A model generated the notes under the pieces. That model did not search any database, was not told the origin of the DNA, and saw only the letters and a list, made by a program, of their open reading frames with translations. A stretch of 64,000 nt of DNA from Gymnogyps californianus (Eukaryota; Chordata; Aves; Accipitriformes; Cathartidae), in contig NC_059471.1 of the NCBI RefSeq assembly GCF_018139145.2, positions 101,620,914-101,684,913 on the forward strand, read 5' to 3'. Positions 14,367-27,900 of this stretch are shown in pieces. The position numbers were made by a program, and so were the translations under genes. Position 1 is the first letter of the stretch, and every line of letters begins with the position of its first letter.

Positions 14367-14372
14367 GATACA
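14329..14372. repeat. (TA)n microsatellite
   Basis: GTGTG followed by a near-perfect TA dinucleotide run, interrupted by a single TG, ending at GATACAC. It is likely to vary in length between individuals. Confidence 0.9.
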
Positions 14373-15064
14373 CATCTAGGAGGGGGATTGCCATTTTAGG
14401 AGGAGGAAGGAGGAAAAAAGCTATCCCTTCGGGTAGCATTATTAAGTAAGTGGAGCAAGTGAGGAGAGAAAGAGTAGGGGGGGAGAGAAAACAAACTGGA
14501 AAGCTCACATGAAGCAATGCAATTGGATGTCAGAGCAAGGGCTTTGATGTTGATGGAGGAGATTAAATGTCCACATAAAGGATTGGACTCGGGTGGTCTG
14601 CGCTGTTTGCTCTCACGTGTGTGGCAGTGTGACAATTGCTTTTCAAACATTAGAAACTTACCACCTTCTAAACCAGAACTTAAAAAAAGAAGAAAAAAAA
14701 AGACATCAAAGAGGGAGGGCTTCTGGGCAGGGTCCGAGCACAGCGCGGGTTCATGCGTTGCACAGTCGTGCGGCTTCCCAGCGATGGAGCGGTACGGCGC
14801 TTTTGGAGATGGAGCAGAAACATAGCTGCAGTGTCAGGCAGAAAAAAATGCCACTGTCAAGGCCCCCACACAGTGACGTGTCCTGAAAGGAAAGGTCACC
14901 AGCAGTGAGTTATTCTTCCCAGACCCCCTGTGCTGGGCTCCCAGGCTTTCACCAGCGCACACTCCTGAAATGACAGAGGAGCTGCTGGAAACCAGAGCGA
15001 CCCGGGGGTAGCATCACACATGTACGTTCTCGCCTGGGCTGCCCTTCACAGGACAGCACCTTCT

Positions 15065-15190
15065 AGCACACCACTTAAGAGCTTTCCAGACTTTAAACAC
15101 ATTCTTAAGCCATATCGCCTCTGTAAAACCTTAGCACATTATTAATTTTCACATTTAAGCGCTTTGCTAAGTTTCAGCCAGAGCCCCTGC
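15065..15190. repeat. Probable second copy of the palindromic old repeat
   Basis: The left side has CACTTAAGAGCTTTCCAGAC and TTTAAACACATTCTTAAG. The right side has CACATTTAAGCGCTTTGCTA followed by CAGCCAGAGCC. These echo the arms of the element at 428-560 (AAGCACATG/CTTAAG units and a GTGCTTTGCTG-like end). Divergence is high, so the assignment is tentative. Confidence 0.35.
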
Positions 15191-18100
15191 CAGTTTCTCT
15201 GCAAGTCTTGAGATGTGAACCACGACCTTATGAACCACTCTCCATAAGAGAGGATTTATTAGACTATTATTATTATTGTTCCTGGGTGCAGATAGTTAGG
15301 AAAGTGAACTTAGTAGACGGAGGCAATGAAAAGTCCTTACTGCTTAAGGTTTAACAAAATATACAGAAATACAGGGAGCGTATTGTGCTAATGTTTTGCC
15401 CCTTTGGTGTCATTCCTGTAAGCGATAGCTTAAAACACGGTCTCGTGCTTCAGTATGCTAAATAGTACCTAAAGAAACCCATGGATGTAAACAGGAAAAT
15501 TTTGATTGATGTTAATGGGCTTTGGATCAAGCCTAAAAATAAGAAAGAATGTACTGCAAGTGACAAACTGCAAACTCTCATAACTAGGGTACTGGAAGCT
15601 GAGGCTTTTGCCAATGAAGTTGAAGTTTGAACTTGCAGTAATTTGGCTAATGTGGTTTGGGGCATTTTCTGCTGCAGTCAGCATTTTTATTCTGCTCTGA
15701 TTATAGGTGCATTTGCAATTTTTAAAGACTTGGGTAGGGGTTTTTTGCACTGAATAATTACAGAATAGTATTTACTGTTATTCCCTCAAACATTTTTTAC
15801 TTCAGTTATTTATTCTGTTCTTTTTTCTTCTGCTCAAATTTTATGCAGTCTGTAATTTTCTGCGAAGATCAGTAATCTTAACATTGACATATATTTTGAT
15901 AGAGACAAAAAGAGGAAGTATTTCCGTTCGGAAAGGTAATGTAATAAAAATCTGGTTGATTTTTGATGCCAGAAAAAAAACATCCTACAGATTAAACTGA
16001 ACTGTGGAATCCAGCCAGACACTCCAGGCTTTATCAGGAAAATGTATATACGCTAAACATGCCACATGCACAGCATTTAAAATGAATATGCTAAAATTGT
16101 GCCTGAAAAAAATTGCATCGCTACATATACACCTCATCTATTTCAGGTTAATAAAGTCATTTGAAAATATAACTCATGTAATTTAATCCTACTGTATTTT
16201 CTGTGTAATAACAGTCCTGGTTACTAAGCTTTCACTCCCTACATAGCCCTAAGCCCCCACTTTCAGTCTCCACTTGCTCTGCTTAGACCATAAGTCTTCA
16301 ATACTGAGGAGTTTCTCTTCACTAAAACAGAAAGCAAGCGAATGAGATGGTGAAGGTGAAATTGCTTCATTTATGGGAAAAGCACTATGGACAAGTGAAT
16401 GGAGTGTGGTTACTGTGCTAATTAGTTCACATTTTTGTCACCCTTAGAAGGAAAGTTTGCAAATCTCCCTAACAATAATGCAAGGAGTGAAGGCTTGGTC
16501 ATACTTGCAAGGAAAATATTTGAGTCTATTTGATGTATGAACTCTAAAGTTTTTCTCTCTCTCTTTTTCTGGTATCTCTAGAATGGATAAGATAATTGTA
16601 TTGCGTGGTTCAAAATACCAAACATAAATCAAAGGATTTAGCATAGTTTTGTAGGACACAGAGACAGTCTTAGCTTGCTAAGCTTAAGTTACAGCATATG
16701 TTTTTCATTAAAGAATCCAATCCCTGATCTTCATAAAAAAACACAAAAAATCATTGTCTATAACAAAACATCAAACAATAAAATTATCATTAGCTTTCTA
16801 GACCATTACGAAATGAGAATCCCTACATTAATCTTACTGTTATTTGGTTTTAGTAAAGTGACCTTCAAAAAGAGTTGGGGTGAATAAAGCAGTGAGGCAT
16901 TTGCAGCAGAGCAGACAGCCTGACATTTAAGAGAATTCTCCAGTTTTATTGTAATCAACATAACATCACACATGCAGAAGCAATGATTTTAAAAGTAAGT
17001 CTGGGAGATAAAAAGGTCTGTTGCTCAGGGGAAAGATCTTGAAAACATTTAAGAAAATGTCCAGACCATAACGGAAAACATATAGGATCGTCTTAAGACA
17101 GGGAAGTCACCGAATAAAAGCATATTGGCAAAAATGATTTGTGAAGAGCATACAGGTAGAGGCATGTCAGCTTCGAGTCAGCTTTGTGAATAAAAATAAT
17201 TCCTTTACAAGTCACCTGCAAGAAACAGGCTCTGAGGATTTTCCCAAATGAAATGTATAAAATACAAAAATGTATAAAAATACAAAAATACTTCTGGCTG
17301 GAGATGCTGCAGGGTGGGGAAGGAAGAATCGTTTATCCAACAGCAAAGGGGCAAAGGAGTGTGCGGCAGTAAGACTGAGCCCGTGCATCAGCTGTCATCG
17401 ACCTCACCGAGAAGCCGGCAGCAACCCCAAAGGGGCTCAGGTGCCAAACTTGGGCGGCAGCTTGTGCTGCCAGGAAAATGGAAAGTTTTAAAAAGCCCCA
17501 CGGCTGCTGTGGCGGTGGCTCTTCCCTCTTGTAATCACCTTGGTTTGGCACCCAGGAGGACCAAGGGGCCCGGGTGGGCGGCGGGGAGGATGCCAAGGAG
17601 GGGGCAGGTGTGCCACCCCTGTGCCCAAGGGTGAGAGCAGAGCTCACAGACCCTGAGTAGGGGGGCGGCTGGACCTGGTCCCCCTGAAAGGTCCCAGGCA
17701 GGGTGCATCGGTGCCTCTGAACTTAGCGCAAGCAACTTCCACTGGGCTGTCCTTGGTTTTATTTCTAACTTTATTACTTGGTGCTTCTGATTATTTTTAG
17801 TTACTAATGGATATATACAATAAAACACAGTTATTTGTGGTGTTTAGATATCTCTAATTCAGAACACATTTAATAAGGACATTCAAGGACAGGCGAAGAC
17901 TTAGCACATGGCAGACCACATGTTATTTTTTCCTTTCATCTGAGGATTTGGAGCCTAAGCTAGAGTGGATCCTACTATTGTCAATTATATCCCAGATCAT
18001 TAAAGTCCGTTCAGCACTCCCGATTCATTGGCTCTCTCAGACATCCTTTCCAGGCACCCATGCTACCCTGGGCGCACCCAGCTATTTGGTGTTTGGGGGA

Positions 18101-20330
18101 TAGCCGTGAAAGCCAAGAGGAGTCTGCTGGGGGGGACTCCCTGGACAGGAATGCTCTGCTGCCCATCGCCTCGAGCTGGGGGGGACACTGCAGAAACAGT
18201 GGCGTACGTGAAAGTGACTGAGGAGGTTTAGCATACGCACGCCATGGCGGATAGATGGTTTTGTTGCCTGCAGCCGAGATTTCATCCATTTGCATAAGCC
18301 AGGCAAAGGCTGTACTCATGGAAGAGTCCTCTGGGTTAGACATGTGGCGGGAGGTTTTGCTAGTGCTTCAACACGGATCTTGAAGAAACCATAAATTTGC
18401 GATGGGACATTGCACTGGGCTCGTAGGGCCCCTGCCCTTGACTTCTCCCTGCAGGCTGCTGGGTAATTTATTCCTCTTCAGGTTAAAAAGCTCCCACATT
18501 CCACGTCAGATGTGGTTGCACCTATTTGGTGCTTCCAAATCCTCTGTGATCAGAAACGCTCAACAAAATTCTTTGGGATGAAAAGAGCTACGTAAAGGAA
18601 AATTAGTATTGTGTATACTACTAAAATAGGGGGAAAAGGATCTTTACATTTGCAAAGGCAAATAACGAGGTATTGAAAATCCCACTTATATTGGCTTAAG
18701 TTTTTTCTTTTGATTGCATGTTCGTAGGACACAAAGCAATAACAAACTTGCATACGAATATAAAATTTGCATATGGGAAGAAGCAAAGTTGAACAAAATA
18801 TGCAAGAATTTACAGCAGTGTTTTGGAGCCAATATTATTATAAGATGCAGTTCCAGAGAAGTACAGTTCAGCACTGTCAGCTTTTTTTAATTTACTCATT
18901 AATTTGGGAAAGAAGATGGACATGCACAGCTTCATTCCAGGCTGAGGAAATGAGAGCTCAGACTATGAAGGAATCACTTTTTTTTTCCTCCATTCAACAA
19001 AAATCCAAAGTGGAATATGAGTGTAAAATAGATTATTGGCTCCTGGCTTTTTTTTTTTTCACTCCTACAGCTAAATAAGAATAATTTTCCAAACAGAAAT
19101 TTAATCCTAAATGATTTAATAATAAAATCTAATTGCTTAGATATTAGACAGAACATGAACCAAATTCAGCCTTGGTATGTACAAACTTGCCTTGATTAAT
19201 TCTACCTACTTGCTGAAAGGGATGGTTTTGGCTGCACTTCTTTTTCCCCCATCATAATATTAAAAGCTGGTGTCGAGTGAATCTGAAAAGCTGCACTAAG
19301 CTAGTGAGAAGCAAATTCCCAATTTTTGCCTCATTCTTCTCCAGGCTTAAAAAGGGCTGAGAATGGTGCTACACATAAGCTTTTCAAAAAACATCTCCTA
19401 GCCCGAAAACGGCACTAAGAGAGTTTCAGCTTTGCAATACGAACAAATCTTACTTCCTTTCACACACTTGAGAAGCATTTACTTTCAAAAGCACCTCAGG
19501 TTTTTGTTTAGTTCCTACGCTGTAATCCTATAAAGCATGATAAAATGCTGAACGTCTCCTGGAAAGCGTGCGGCGTTTGCCCTCCACGGAGATCTCAGGG
19601 ATCTCTGGGGTAACTGGCAGTGTGCCTGTGGCTCTCTTTGCTGTTCCAGGCATCCAGATAAACAAAGAAAAAGATATCAGTGTGTGTGATAGCACCCATG
19701 AAAGCACCCTGGTCATGTGAATAGGTAAACCAGTGCCTTAAATTAATCCTCCACTTCAATTCTACTCAAGAAAAGTGCCTTTGACTTTCGGGGGTATGGG
19801 GGGTGCTGGGTTTTTTTGCAACCACTTAGCCAAATAGCATTAAAAGAGCATCCCAAACAAAAGAATAGGAAGGTGGAGAGGAAACCTCACTTCAGTTTAG
19901 TTTGCGAGTGCGGCGTACTCTGCAAGCCTGGCAAAGAGAAGCGAAGCGACAGCCCCTGCAGGCAGGAGCAGGCAGGAGCCGCCCAGGAGAGAGGTGTGCA
20001 TCTGGGCCTCGTCCCCCTCGCCCGGGTCCAGGGTCGGACCGCAGCACAGCGCGGGGCTCGGTGCTTTTGGGTTTCCCACATTCCCTTGGTGTCCACTGCA
20101 GACGTAATATTTAAATTCAATTTATTGTGTCTTCTCAAGTTTGAAATATGGAGGAGAGGGGAGGCGGGAGGAGAGAGGAAACCATATGTCAGGAAGACTG
20201 AATCAAAGTGAAAGTGGTGTGTGTGCACACATCGGAGGAGGCTAAGTTTGGCCTGATGTTTTCTATTTTGACTATTGGAAAATTTTGGTGAGATGTGGGC
20301 TTGGTGTGACATCTGTTTAGCTTTGGGGAG

Positions 20331-20366
20331 CGTGTACATGTCCGTGTGTGTGTGCGTGTGTGCGGC
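20331..20366. repeat. (GT)n microsatellite, imperfect
   Basis: Alternating GT with GC interruptions (GTGTGTGTGTGCGTGTGTGC). Short and unremarkable. Confidence 0.8.
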
Positions 20367-21627
20367 AGGGACTGATGTCTTTCTTTGTGTGAAGCTGCAC
20401 AGCATCATATGGTGATATAAAACATGAACACCCACTTAGAAAATTCATGCAGAGTCTGCTGGGGTATTTAATCTCTCTTTATTCTGGTGGGTTTAACTCA
20501 TGGGGCGCATGCACAAAAAGTCTTTTTCACGGTCAATATAGTGTCTAGGAAAGCTCTGCACTGGTGATGTCTTGTGAACCAATGGTCCAAAACTGTGGGA
20601 TTTTTTTAAAGCTTCTTTATGATGAATCCATCCTAACACATTCATCCAGGCTCTGAACAAATATTACAACAGGCATCGAAGGATGGTGCTCCAGCTAATG
20701 TAGCTTCCTATCCCAGTCTGCTACTTACCCTAAAAGCCGTGATATGTGTGATTGGCAGAGGCACTGCCATCTTACAGATCCCCATTTGAGTCACCCCCGG
20801 AAATCAGGCCACCGATTTTCTCTTCTCCTGATGAGAACTACAGGGGTTTGTTGTTGTTGTTTCTACTTTCTCCATATTAACAGTCCCAATATTTGTTTAT
20901 AAAATAAGGGGTGGGGGGCTAACAAGCCTATTTAAGCAGAATTTATAGAAAGTTGTGTACAGCTCTGCTGAAAACAGAGCCCGATACTTCAAGGGTAATC
21001 AAGTGCCTGCAAACCAGCTTTTCCACCACTGCTGGCAATAATTAGCCATTCAGACTGCACTAAAAGCTGCCTGAAGGCGGAGAGACATTGCTAGTTTGGG
21101 GAGTTGCTTTAAAAAAAATCTGTCAGTATTTCTTTGCCACTGTTTTGCTTTTAATTTCATTCCATTTTCTGTGGCATCTCTGTACAACCTGGAAATTGTG
21201 GTGCCCAAAGAGCAACACTCAATGTTTGTCAGTTTTTCAGGCAGTAAAGCATTTGACATTAGTGTAGTTTCTATTTTTGTGTAAAATCCCAAACATCTGT
21301 TCCACAGGAGATGGGTTTGCTACCAAGCACTACTGTTAGATTTCTCGCCAACAAGTTTCATTGCTTCATGTGGTTTGTGTTTTGTTCTTTAAACAGTTAA
21401 TTATGTTTTATTCTTTCTTCCATAAAAGCTAAATTTAGCCAGGATCTTCTCTAATCTGAAACATTTTATGGAAATGACAGTGTTGTTAAAAAAAGCATTC
21501 TGGGTAGAGATTACAAATGTATAAAATAAGTGAGCACAGTGTCCTTTACATCGTATCTCTGTTCACCACTCCATCTTTGACGAGTATGAGCAAAGGCTGT
21601 TATAAATGGAGATCAAGTAGGCTACTA

Positions 21628-21694
21628 CACATGCATGTGTGTACTAGTACACTCACACACACACACGAATGGACACGCACACACTAACACACAG
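21628..21694. repeat. (CA)n microsatellite with palindrome at left edge
   Basis: ACACATGCATGTGT is a perfect palindrome, followed by GTACTAGTAC and then an imperfect CA dinucleotide run to ACACACAGTGG. Confidence 0.8.
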
Positions 21695-21805
21695 TGGTTT
21701 ATATGCTGCTGTCAGCAACCAGTCCCTGATTCACTGAGCTCAAAGAGGGGGATCACAGCCCAGCTGATGGGATTTATAAGAAAATTTTGTAATAAATATC
21801 TTAGA

Positions 21806-21920
21806 AGAGCAGGGCTGGAAGAGACCTCAAGAGGTCACTCCATCCATTCCCTGTCCCTAGAAAGATCAGCCTCATCTATTTTATTGCTGAGGAGGTTTTT
21901 ATAACTAGTCCATGGAGACA
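21806..21920 (-). repeat. CR1 LINE remnant, 3' end piece
   Basis: AGGGCTGGAAGAGACCTCAA then GAGGTCACTCCATCCATTCC matches the reverse complement of the CR1 3' untranslated end (typically GGAAGGGACCTCNAGAGGTC then ATCTAGTCCANTCCCCTG). The downstream GAGGAGGTTTTTATAACTAG may be the decayed continuation. The insertion is antisense to RUNX1. Confidence 0.65.
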
Positions 21921-24900
21921 TCCTGTACAGGAGATTGCACAGCTGATCTCTGCTGTAGTGAGGGTTTGCTGCTGCCTTGCAGCCACCTGCATGCTTTGTG
22001 TGCACCCTGGAGTGCATCCCGGTAGCTGCTGGGCACGAAGCAGTGCTAGCAGGATGGGAGCCACTAATGTGAGCGGGCAGAGCAATCCTGAACATATACA
22101 GCACATCTCTGATGCCAGAGGATCACCTAAGGGAGGGAGGAGTTTTGCCATTCATTTGAGTGGTGTCAGGATTTCAGCCAAAATGTACCTGTTTACCGTT
22201 GGGACATGAAATGCAGGGACAAACTTATAAAATATTGCCAAGAACACTGGCAGTCTTACTTATCTGCCCCTCAACTTTTATCAAACCAAAAGATAAAGTC
22301 TGTTTACAAGAAACTGCTGAGAAATCAGTATGTAGTGAGTGTGCTTAAAACAGGTCACCAGCTTTTCCAAACATTCAGCATCTGTATCTTAAGCTGACTC
22401 CTACGTGTTTTATACGTTTTCATTTTTCCCGCTATGTATGGATACAATTTAATGCCCCCATCATCTCTAGGATGATGAAATGGACAGCAACAACTTTTGG
22501 CAAATGAAACATGGGTCCCTGTACTTCAGATCCATCAAGGTGCCAGTTCTTCCTCCTTATGCTCCCTCTGATTGAACTGCTGCCTTGTTGGTCAGACCAC
22601 ACAGCGCTACGTTCAAGCAGCAGAAACTCAAGTGCTCTCATTACGAATCTTCAAGTACTTTTCATACCGACCTCCAGCAAAACATAAATGGGGAATATTC
22701 GTGTGGAAAACTGCGGGAAGCTCACGGCTATGTATAACCTGAAAACCCCGCATGGAGGAGGAGCTGTGCTCAGCCAGTGTGGGTCCTCCTGCTGCCGTCC
22801 CGCACGTAACAGCAGGGAGGTTGTATCTGGCTACGCAGTTTGGTAGCCATAGATTTCTAGACTGCTCTACCTCGCACCGAGCACGGGGTGCTTCCTCGTA
22901 AGGGAAACCAAACAAGCCCCCTGCTAGATTTGCATGGCAGCGCAGCGGCCGTTACCTGCTGCTGCTGCCCCGCAGGATGCCCCACTGCCTCCTAGCAAGG
23001 AAGGAGCTCAGAAAATTTGTGTGGCATTTGCATGGACTAGCAAAGAAAGGCGCGCCTCTCGGGCACTGAGCCCACCGAACATGGCCTGCCCTTGTTTACT
23101 GGAGAAAGCAAAACCCTTATGGTGGTCACAGCAACAGCAAAATGCAGCATGTGAAAAGCAGGCAGGGTTGTGCTGGCTCTTGGCACAGTGTTTTCCCACC
23201 CATGCTGGATTTTGCACAAATGTTCCCAGCAAGCTCGTGAGGAGAGGTAGGGAGAAAAAAAAAAAAAAAAAGAGGGCTAAATTTGCTTGGAGAAAAAGAG
23301 CCAGCGGAAAGCTCATCAAAATGGCAGCTAACGCTTTGTCTCCCTCCCGTGACTCGTGGTGGGATCTCGCCATGCTGGAGGCCTCCCTGGCAGGTGGCTC
23401 AGAGGCGACCCCGACTCAGGTGCAGGATTCCCTCTGATGCCCGTGCACACAGCCCCCAGGAGGCAGCCCCTGCAGACAGGGGAACCAAGCCCAGTGCCCA
23501 AACACGGGGCCTTTTAGTCATTCAGGGGAGTTTCGGGAGGCTACAGCCCAGGAGGTGCATTTCTGGGGCCTGTGAAACTCTGTAAAGATCAGTGCTGCCA
23601 CTGGTTCACTCTCTTGGTGGTCATTTTTTTTAACACCATTATTACTGTTTTGACAAGAAAGGATCACGTGCTCTGTGCACTTGTAGCCTGCACAATTTTT
23701 TTTTTTACTTTTACATTTCACTGATTCTTCAGGGATTCAGCAGCTTTAACCATCTGCCTTCAGCTCTGTGGCCTTCAGCCATCACTTAGACTTTGCTGAA
23801 AGACTCCAAGATTTCAGGGGCAAGGGCTTTTAGTGCAGGGAAGTCATCTTCAGTCTCCCTTAGCAGGCACTCTTTAAACATCTAGCAATACTAGTTGTTG
23901 TTCTGCATGGAACATCACCTGTATTGCACAGTGCCAGCTGCCTAATGAAGAATTACCATCAAAATGTGCACCAGCTTCTGAACAGGGGCTGCACTGCCTG
24001 TGTCTAGTGCAGCAGGGAAAGGAGAGGAGCTAGAGGCAGGGAAATATTTTTTTCTGATCCGTATATAGCTTTTGGAACACTTTGTTGCTCTGAGTGGTTA
24101 TACCTGTGTAGCAGGTACCAAACAGTGACAATGTCTGGAGGCAGAATTCAGGTCCATGGCGTACTTGACACCTGAGCGCATCCTCCTGTGCGCTTGTGTG
24201 CGACGGTCCTCGCGTCAGGCAGCAGTGTAGCCTCTATACCACCTGCTTCCCCTACTTGAAAAGAGGTATCAGTGCAATTCTGGGCGACTGTGGATATAAT
24301 GGTGTGTTTCATGGTTATGGAGGTAGTTAAGCAATTTGAAGTATGTATCTATCTTTCATATCCAGGGATTAGATTTTCCCTGCATCCTTTCTGCATGTGT
24401 GCAATACATATGTCCAGGTTACACCTTGTATTGGGGAAATGAAAATGGGCAGAAATGCTATGGAAATACACATCAGCACCCTGTGTTTTCTCCAGAGCTA
24501 CAATATTCCTCTGTGCTCCTCCCTTCATTACTTTGCATGTGTTTGCAAACTTCTAGCCTCTGTCTTCCTGGGAATTGTGTGATACATCCTTCTGAATTTT
24601 CTGTTCAGCGCTATCAAGCTTTAGCCTCAGAAATACCTGTCACTTCCTGGATCTAATTTTGTTTTGGCTATAAAATAGACCACCCAAATGGAGAAGGAAA
24701 TATTGTTATCTCCATGCTAATTGTTAAATGATTTTTTTCAGTACTCGGGCTCCACTGGAAAGGAGCCAGATGTGTGGTGCGATACAAACCACTAAGAACT
24801 GAACAAAGACCACCGAATACACTCTTCTACAGGCAACTCATCAGCAACATATAAAAACACAAAGCAGGCTGCCTTTCCCGCAATGTGAAACTGTTGCTGG

Positions 24901-27900
24901 AATTCAGCAGCACAATTTGAACAGTTCTGCACTGGGTTCATCATCTTTCGCTCAGTGCTAAGGTACCTATCATTGCCTTGCTCTTATACAGCAGATTTCC
25001 TTGTAAAATTGGCATTAATCAATCCTCCCAATGCGCTCTAAACTTTTCTTGACCATCTCTTCACATCACCTTTTATTGCCAGGCTCTGCCTTGCTTTTAT
25101 CTGGCATCAGAACCGTGCTAAAGTCGTTGGGTTTCTGCGTTGCAGATAAGCTCGCCATTGTTTTAAACCCCTGTCCCAGCGCCTGGCTCTGCAAATCCCT
25201 TTTTACACAAAGAGGACAGCACCATCCCCGCTTGAGGCTTTCCAGAAGGGAGCCCCGGCGCTTGGCTGGGCTGAGAAACGGCTTCCCAGGGGGGTGCTTC
25301 CCAGGGGGGCCTCCCCGGCACGGGCAGGGGTCTTGGCTGCAGGAGCCGGTGCCTCACCTTCACATCGCCAGCCGCAGCGTGCTGCCACCTCGCATCCTGG
25401 TTTTCTTCTCACCTTTGCTGGCGAACAAACTCACTGAATTTGTGGATCCTTCTTCACCAAGCCTGCAGTGCTGAAATGCTACTCGTGTAGCATATATATG
25501 TCCTTGTATAATTTTCTGCTTCACACTCTTCGGATGAAAGGAAAGCAGTAATCAGTCCTCAAGGGAAATGGCAGCATAAGCAAAGGGATGCTCTTCCTTG
25601 CTGCTCTCACCTAATCTAATTCAGGGCAAATTATGACAGTGGTTTGCACCACCTAATGCCAGGAACCATTTTAACATGATTCTGAAGGCAGTCAAGATAT
25701 TTAGGGCACAGCTGGGTGAAAAGATCTTCCTCCCCACATACATGCATAGGCACACAGTTTCCACTGAAACAAAATTCCCAGTGAAATATTTCATAAGGCA
25801 AAAGTAAATATAAAATGCCACTCATACTTACGTACTGTGTTTAATCTTAAACCACAGAAAATATCATCACAAACTTAATTTCAAAATATTTCAAACCAGA
25901 AAGTGTTGTTTTCCCTTGAGAAATACAGAAACACAATGTTAACTATTAAAACAAAATTTCAGATTATTTTCAAAATATTTTCAAGGAAAATTGTCTGAAG
26001 CAGGTCCTTTTTGTCATGAAAAGATCAAACTTGATAAATCAGCATGTGAAAAAAAATATTGCATTGAAAAATTGACAACTGACTCCAGTACGGATCATCA
26101 TTCCCACTGTATCCACTAAAAGTTAGTAACTTCAGACTGTTGCTGAATCATAAAATGGAAGATCACCAAGAAGATGACAAATAATAAGTTTTTTTAAAAG
26201 AAGTCACATATGAAACCGGAGTCATTCAAATATGAATGTGTCGACTCCAGAATGCTGTCTATTACCTTAAATCTGACATCGTTCAGCAAATTTCCAACGT
26301 TTCCGTAATCTCTTCAGCTTCTGCTTTGCAGTGTAATATGTTCAAAAATCTGTGAAGGATAGACTTCTGCTTTTCCTTCTCTTTCTGGAAAAAAAAAAGC
26401 CTACTGGTCCAGGCCCCAAAGGCTGACACTGGGGCTTATCACCCCAGCTCTCTGGCAGAAAATATATTTCATTTTCCCGCTTTGGGCAAGTGATTTGTGA
26501 GTAGGGAGAGGGCAGCAGTCACATAAAGGCTAAAGGTGGCTTGCTTTTCTCATGAGTCTACAATCAATTCTAGAAAGGAATACGCCTTTTTTTTCTCCAA
26601 TAAAAAGTGAGATAATAGAAAAGCATCCAGGCCTTTGCTACCTACGCTGGTCTGGAGTAATAACATTTCTGTATGTCCTTCTGTGAGTTTGGGGTTTGAA
26701 ATACTAACCTGAGGTAAAGGCTTGAAAGATGCTCAGTTTTCATTCTGACTCTTGGTCAGGCTGGTGAGGAAGCCCTTCAGTTTACGCTGTTTCTTCCACA
26801 TCTACATTTGTAATTTAAGAGGAGAGAAGAAAGTGGCATTTGGAAAGGATGAGACCAGTGGTGTCCAACATCCCTGTTCTGGCTGACAGGAACAGTCAGA
26901 GAGACATACAAAATCAGATATTTCAGAAAGGTGAATTGTTTCTAGATAAAGTGACTGTAGCTGTTCTGTCAGTGCTAGCTGTGTAAAAAAAAATAATAAT
27001 TGTAGAAAACCTCAGACAATACTCTATTTTGAGTTGACTCAAAGCAAATCATTAAGAATTTTTGGCAAATTAAAAATTAATCTAGAACCAAGAAAAACCC
27101 CTAAGAGTAATGGTTTCAGCTGGCAAGACTTTTAGAACAATTTCAAAATAAAATTAAATGCAAAGTATTATTTCCAGTGAGAATATTTGGTTAAAATTTT
27201 CATTCTGAGAACAGTTGTAAAGTATTTCATTTTTATATTTTTCACTCCTCCTGGAGCAAAATAAGTTAAAAAATAGGCATAAATTCATGAAATGTCATTT
27301 TAGCCTAAATCTGCATTACTTCAGTGGGCAAGAAAATATTTTGGCCATAACATTTTATCCAGCTCTATAAAGCAGGATTTCTTTAGTCTGCTTTCTTTTA
27401 CTCATCCATCCACCCTACAATTTGTTGCCTACTTGTCCCACTCTTTCTTCCCCATAAGTATTACTGTGGGCTATATAACACGGCGTAATCAATGGCGCAT
27501 GAGCAGTGCTGGTAAGTGAGAGGAGGAATCCCATTTACCGATGGATCATGTATCTGACACTACCGTCCAAGTGGCTGCTTTCACGTCTTTTCAATTGTTG
27601 TGTCAGAAAATCAATCCATGACTTCAGCAAAATCTTGACACTTTCTCCCATCTACAGTGGGGACCATTAATAATTCATGACCTCTCTTCTTTTTCAAAAC
27701 TCATTTATTCTGAAGCTAAACACCCCACCAAATGCTCATTGCTGAATCTGCCAGTGCTCTTCTATCGCTCTTCTTCTGAAGTTAAAATAAATCATAACAG
27801 GGTTGCAGGTATTTTTAATGGCCAAATCTCAAGAGAGGATTGATGATAAATAATTCTGAGGGTGGAGTTTGTTTCACAGTATGGGACTCTGCTCTGTGCC

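Larger units (their letters stand above)
9901..21600 (+). other. RUNX1: RUNX1 P1-P2 intron, block B (no exon seen)
   Basis: Non-coding intron sequence. It contains an A-rich stretch at 11,546-11,870 with C3A3-type runs, a GC-rich patch at about 13,900-14,330 and a TA microsatellite just after it. It also holds GT/TA tracts at 13,391-13,468 and 20,331-20,366, and a probable palindromic repeat at 15,065-15,190. Reading frames of up to 200 codons (12,330-12,932) show no domain, low-complexity bias or splice context that would support a gene. I see nothing else that can be named. Confidence 0.6.
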
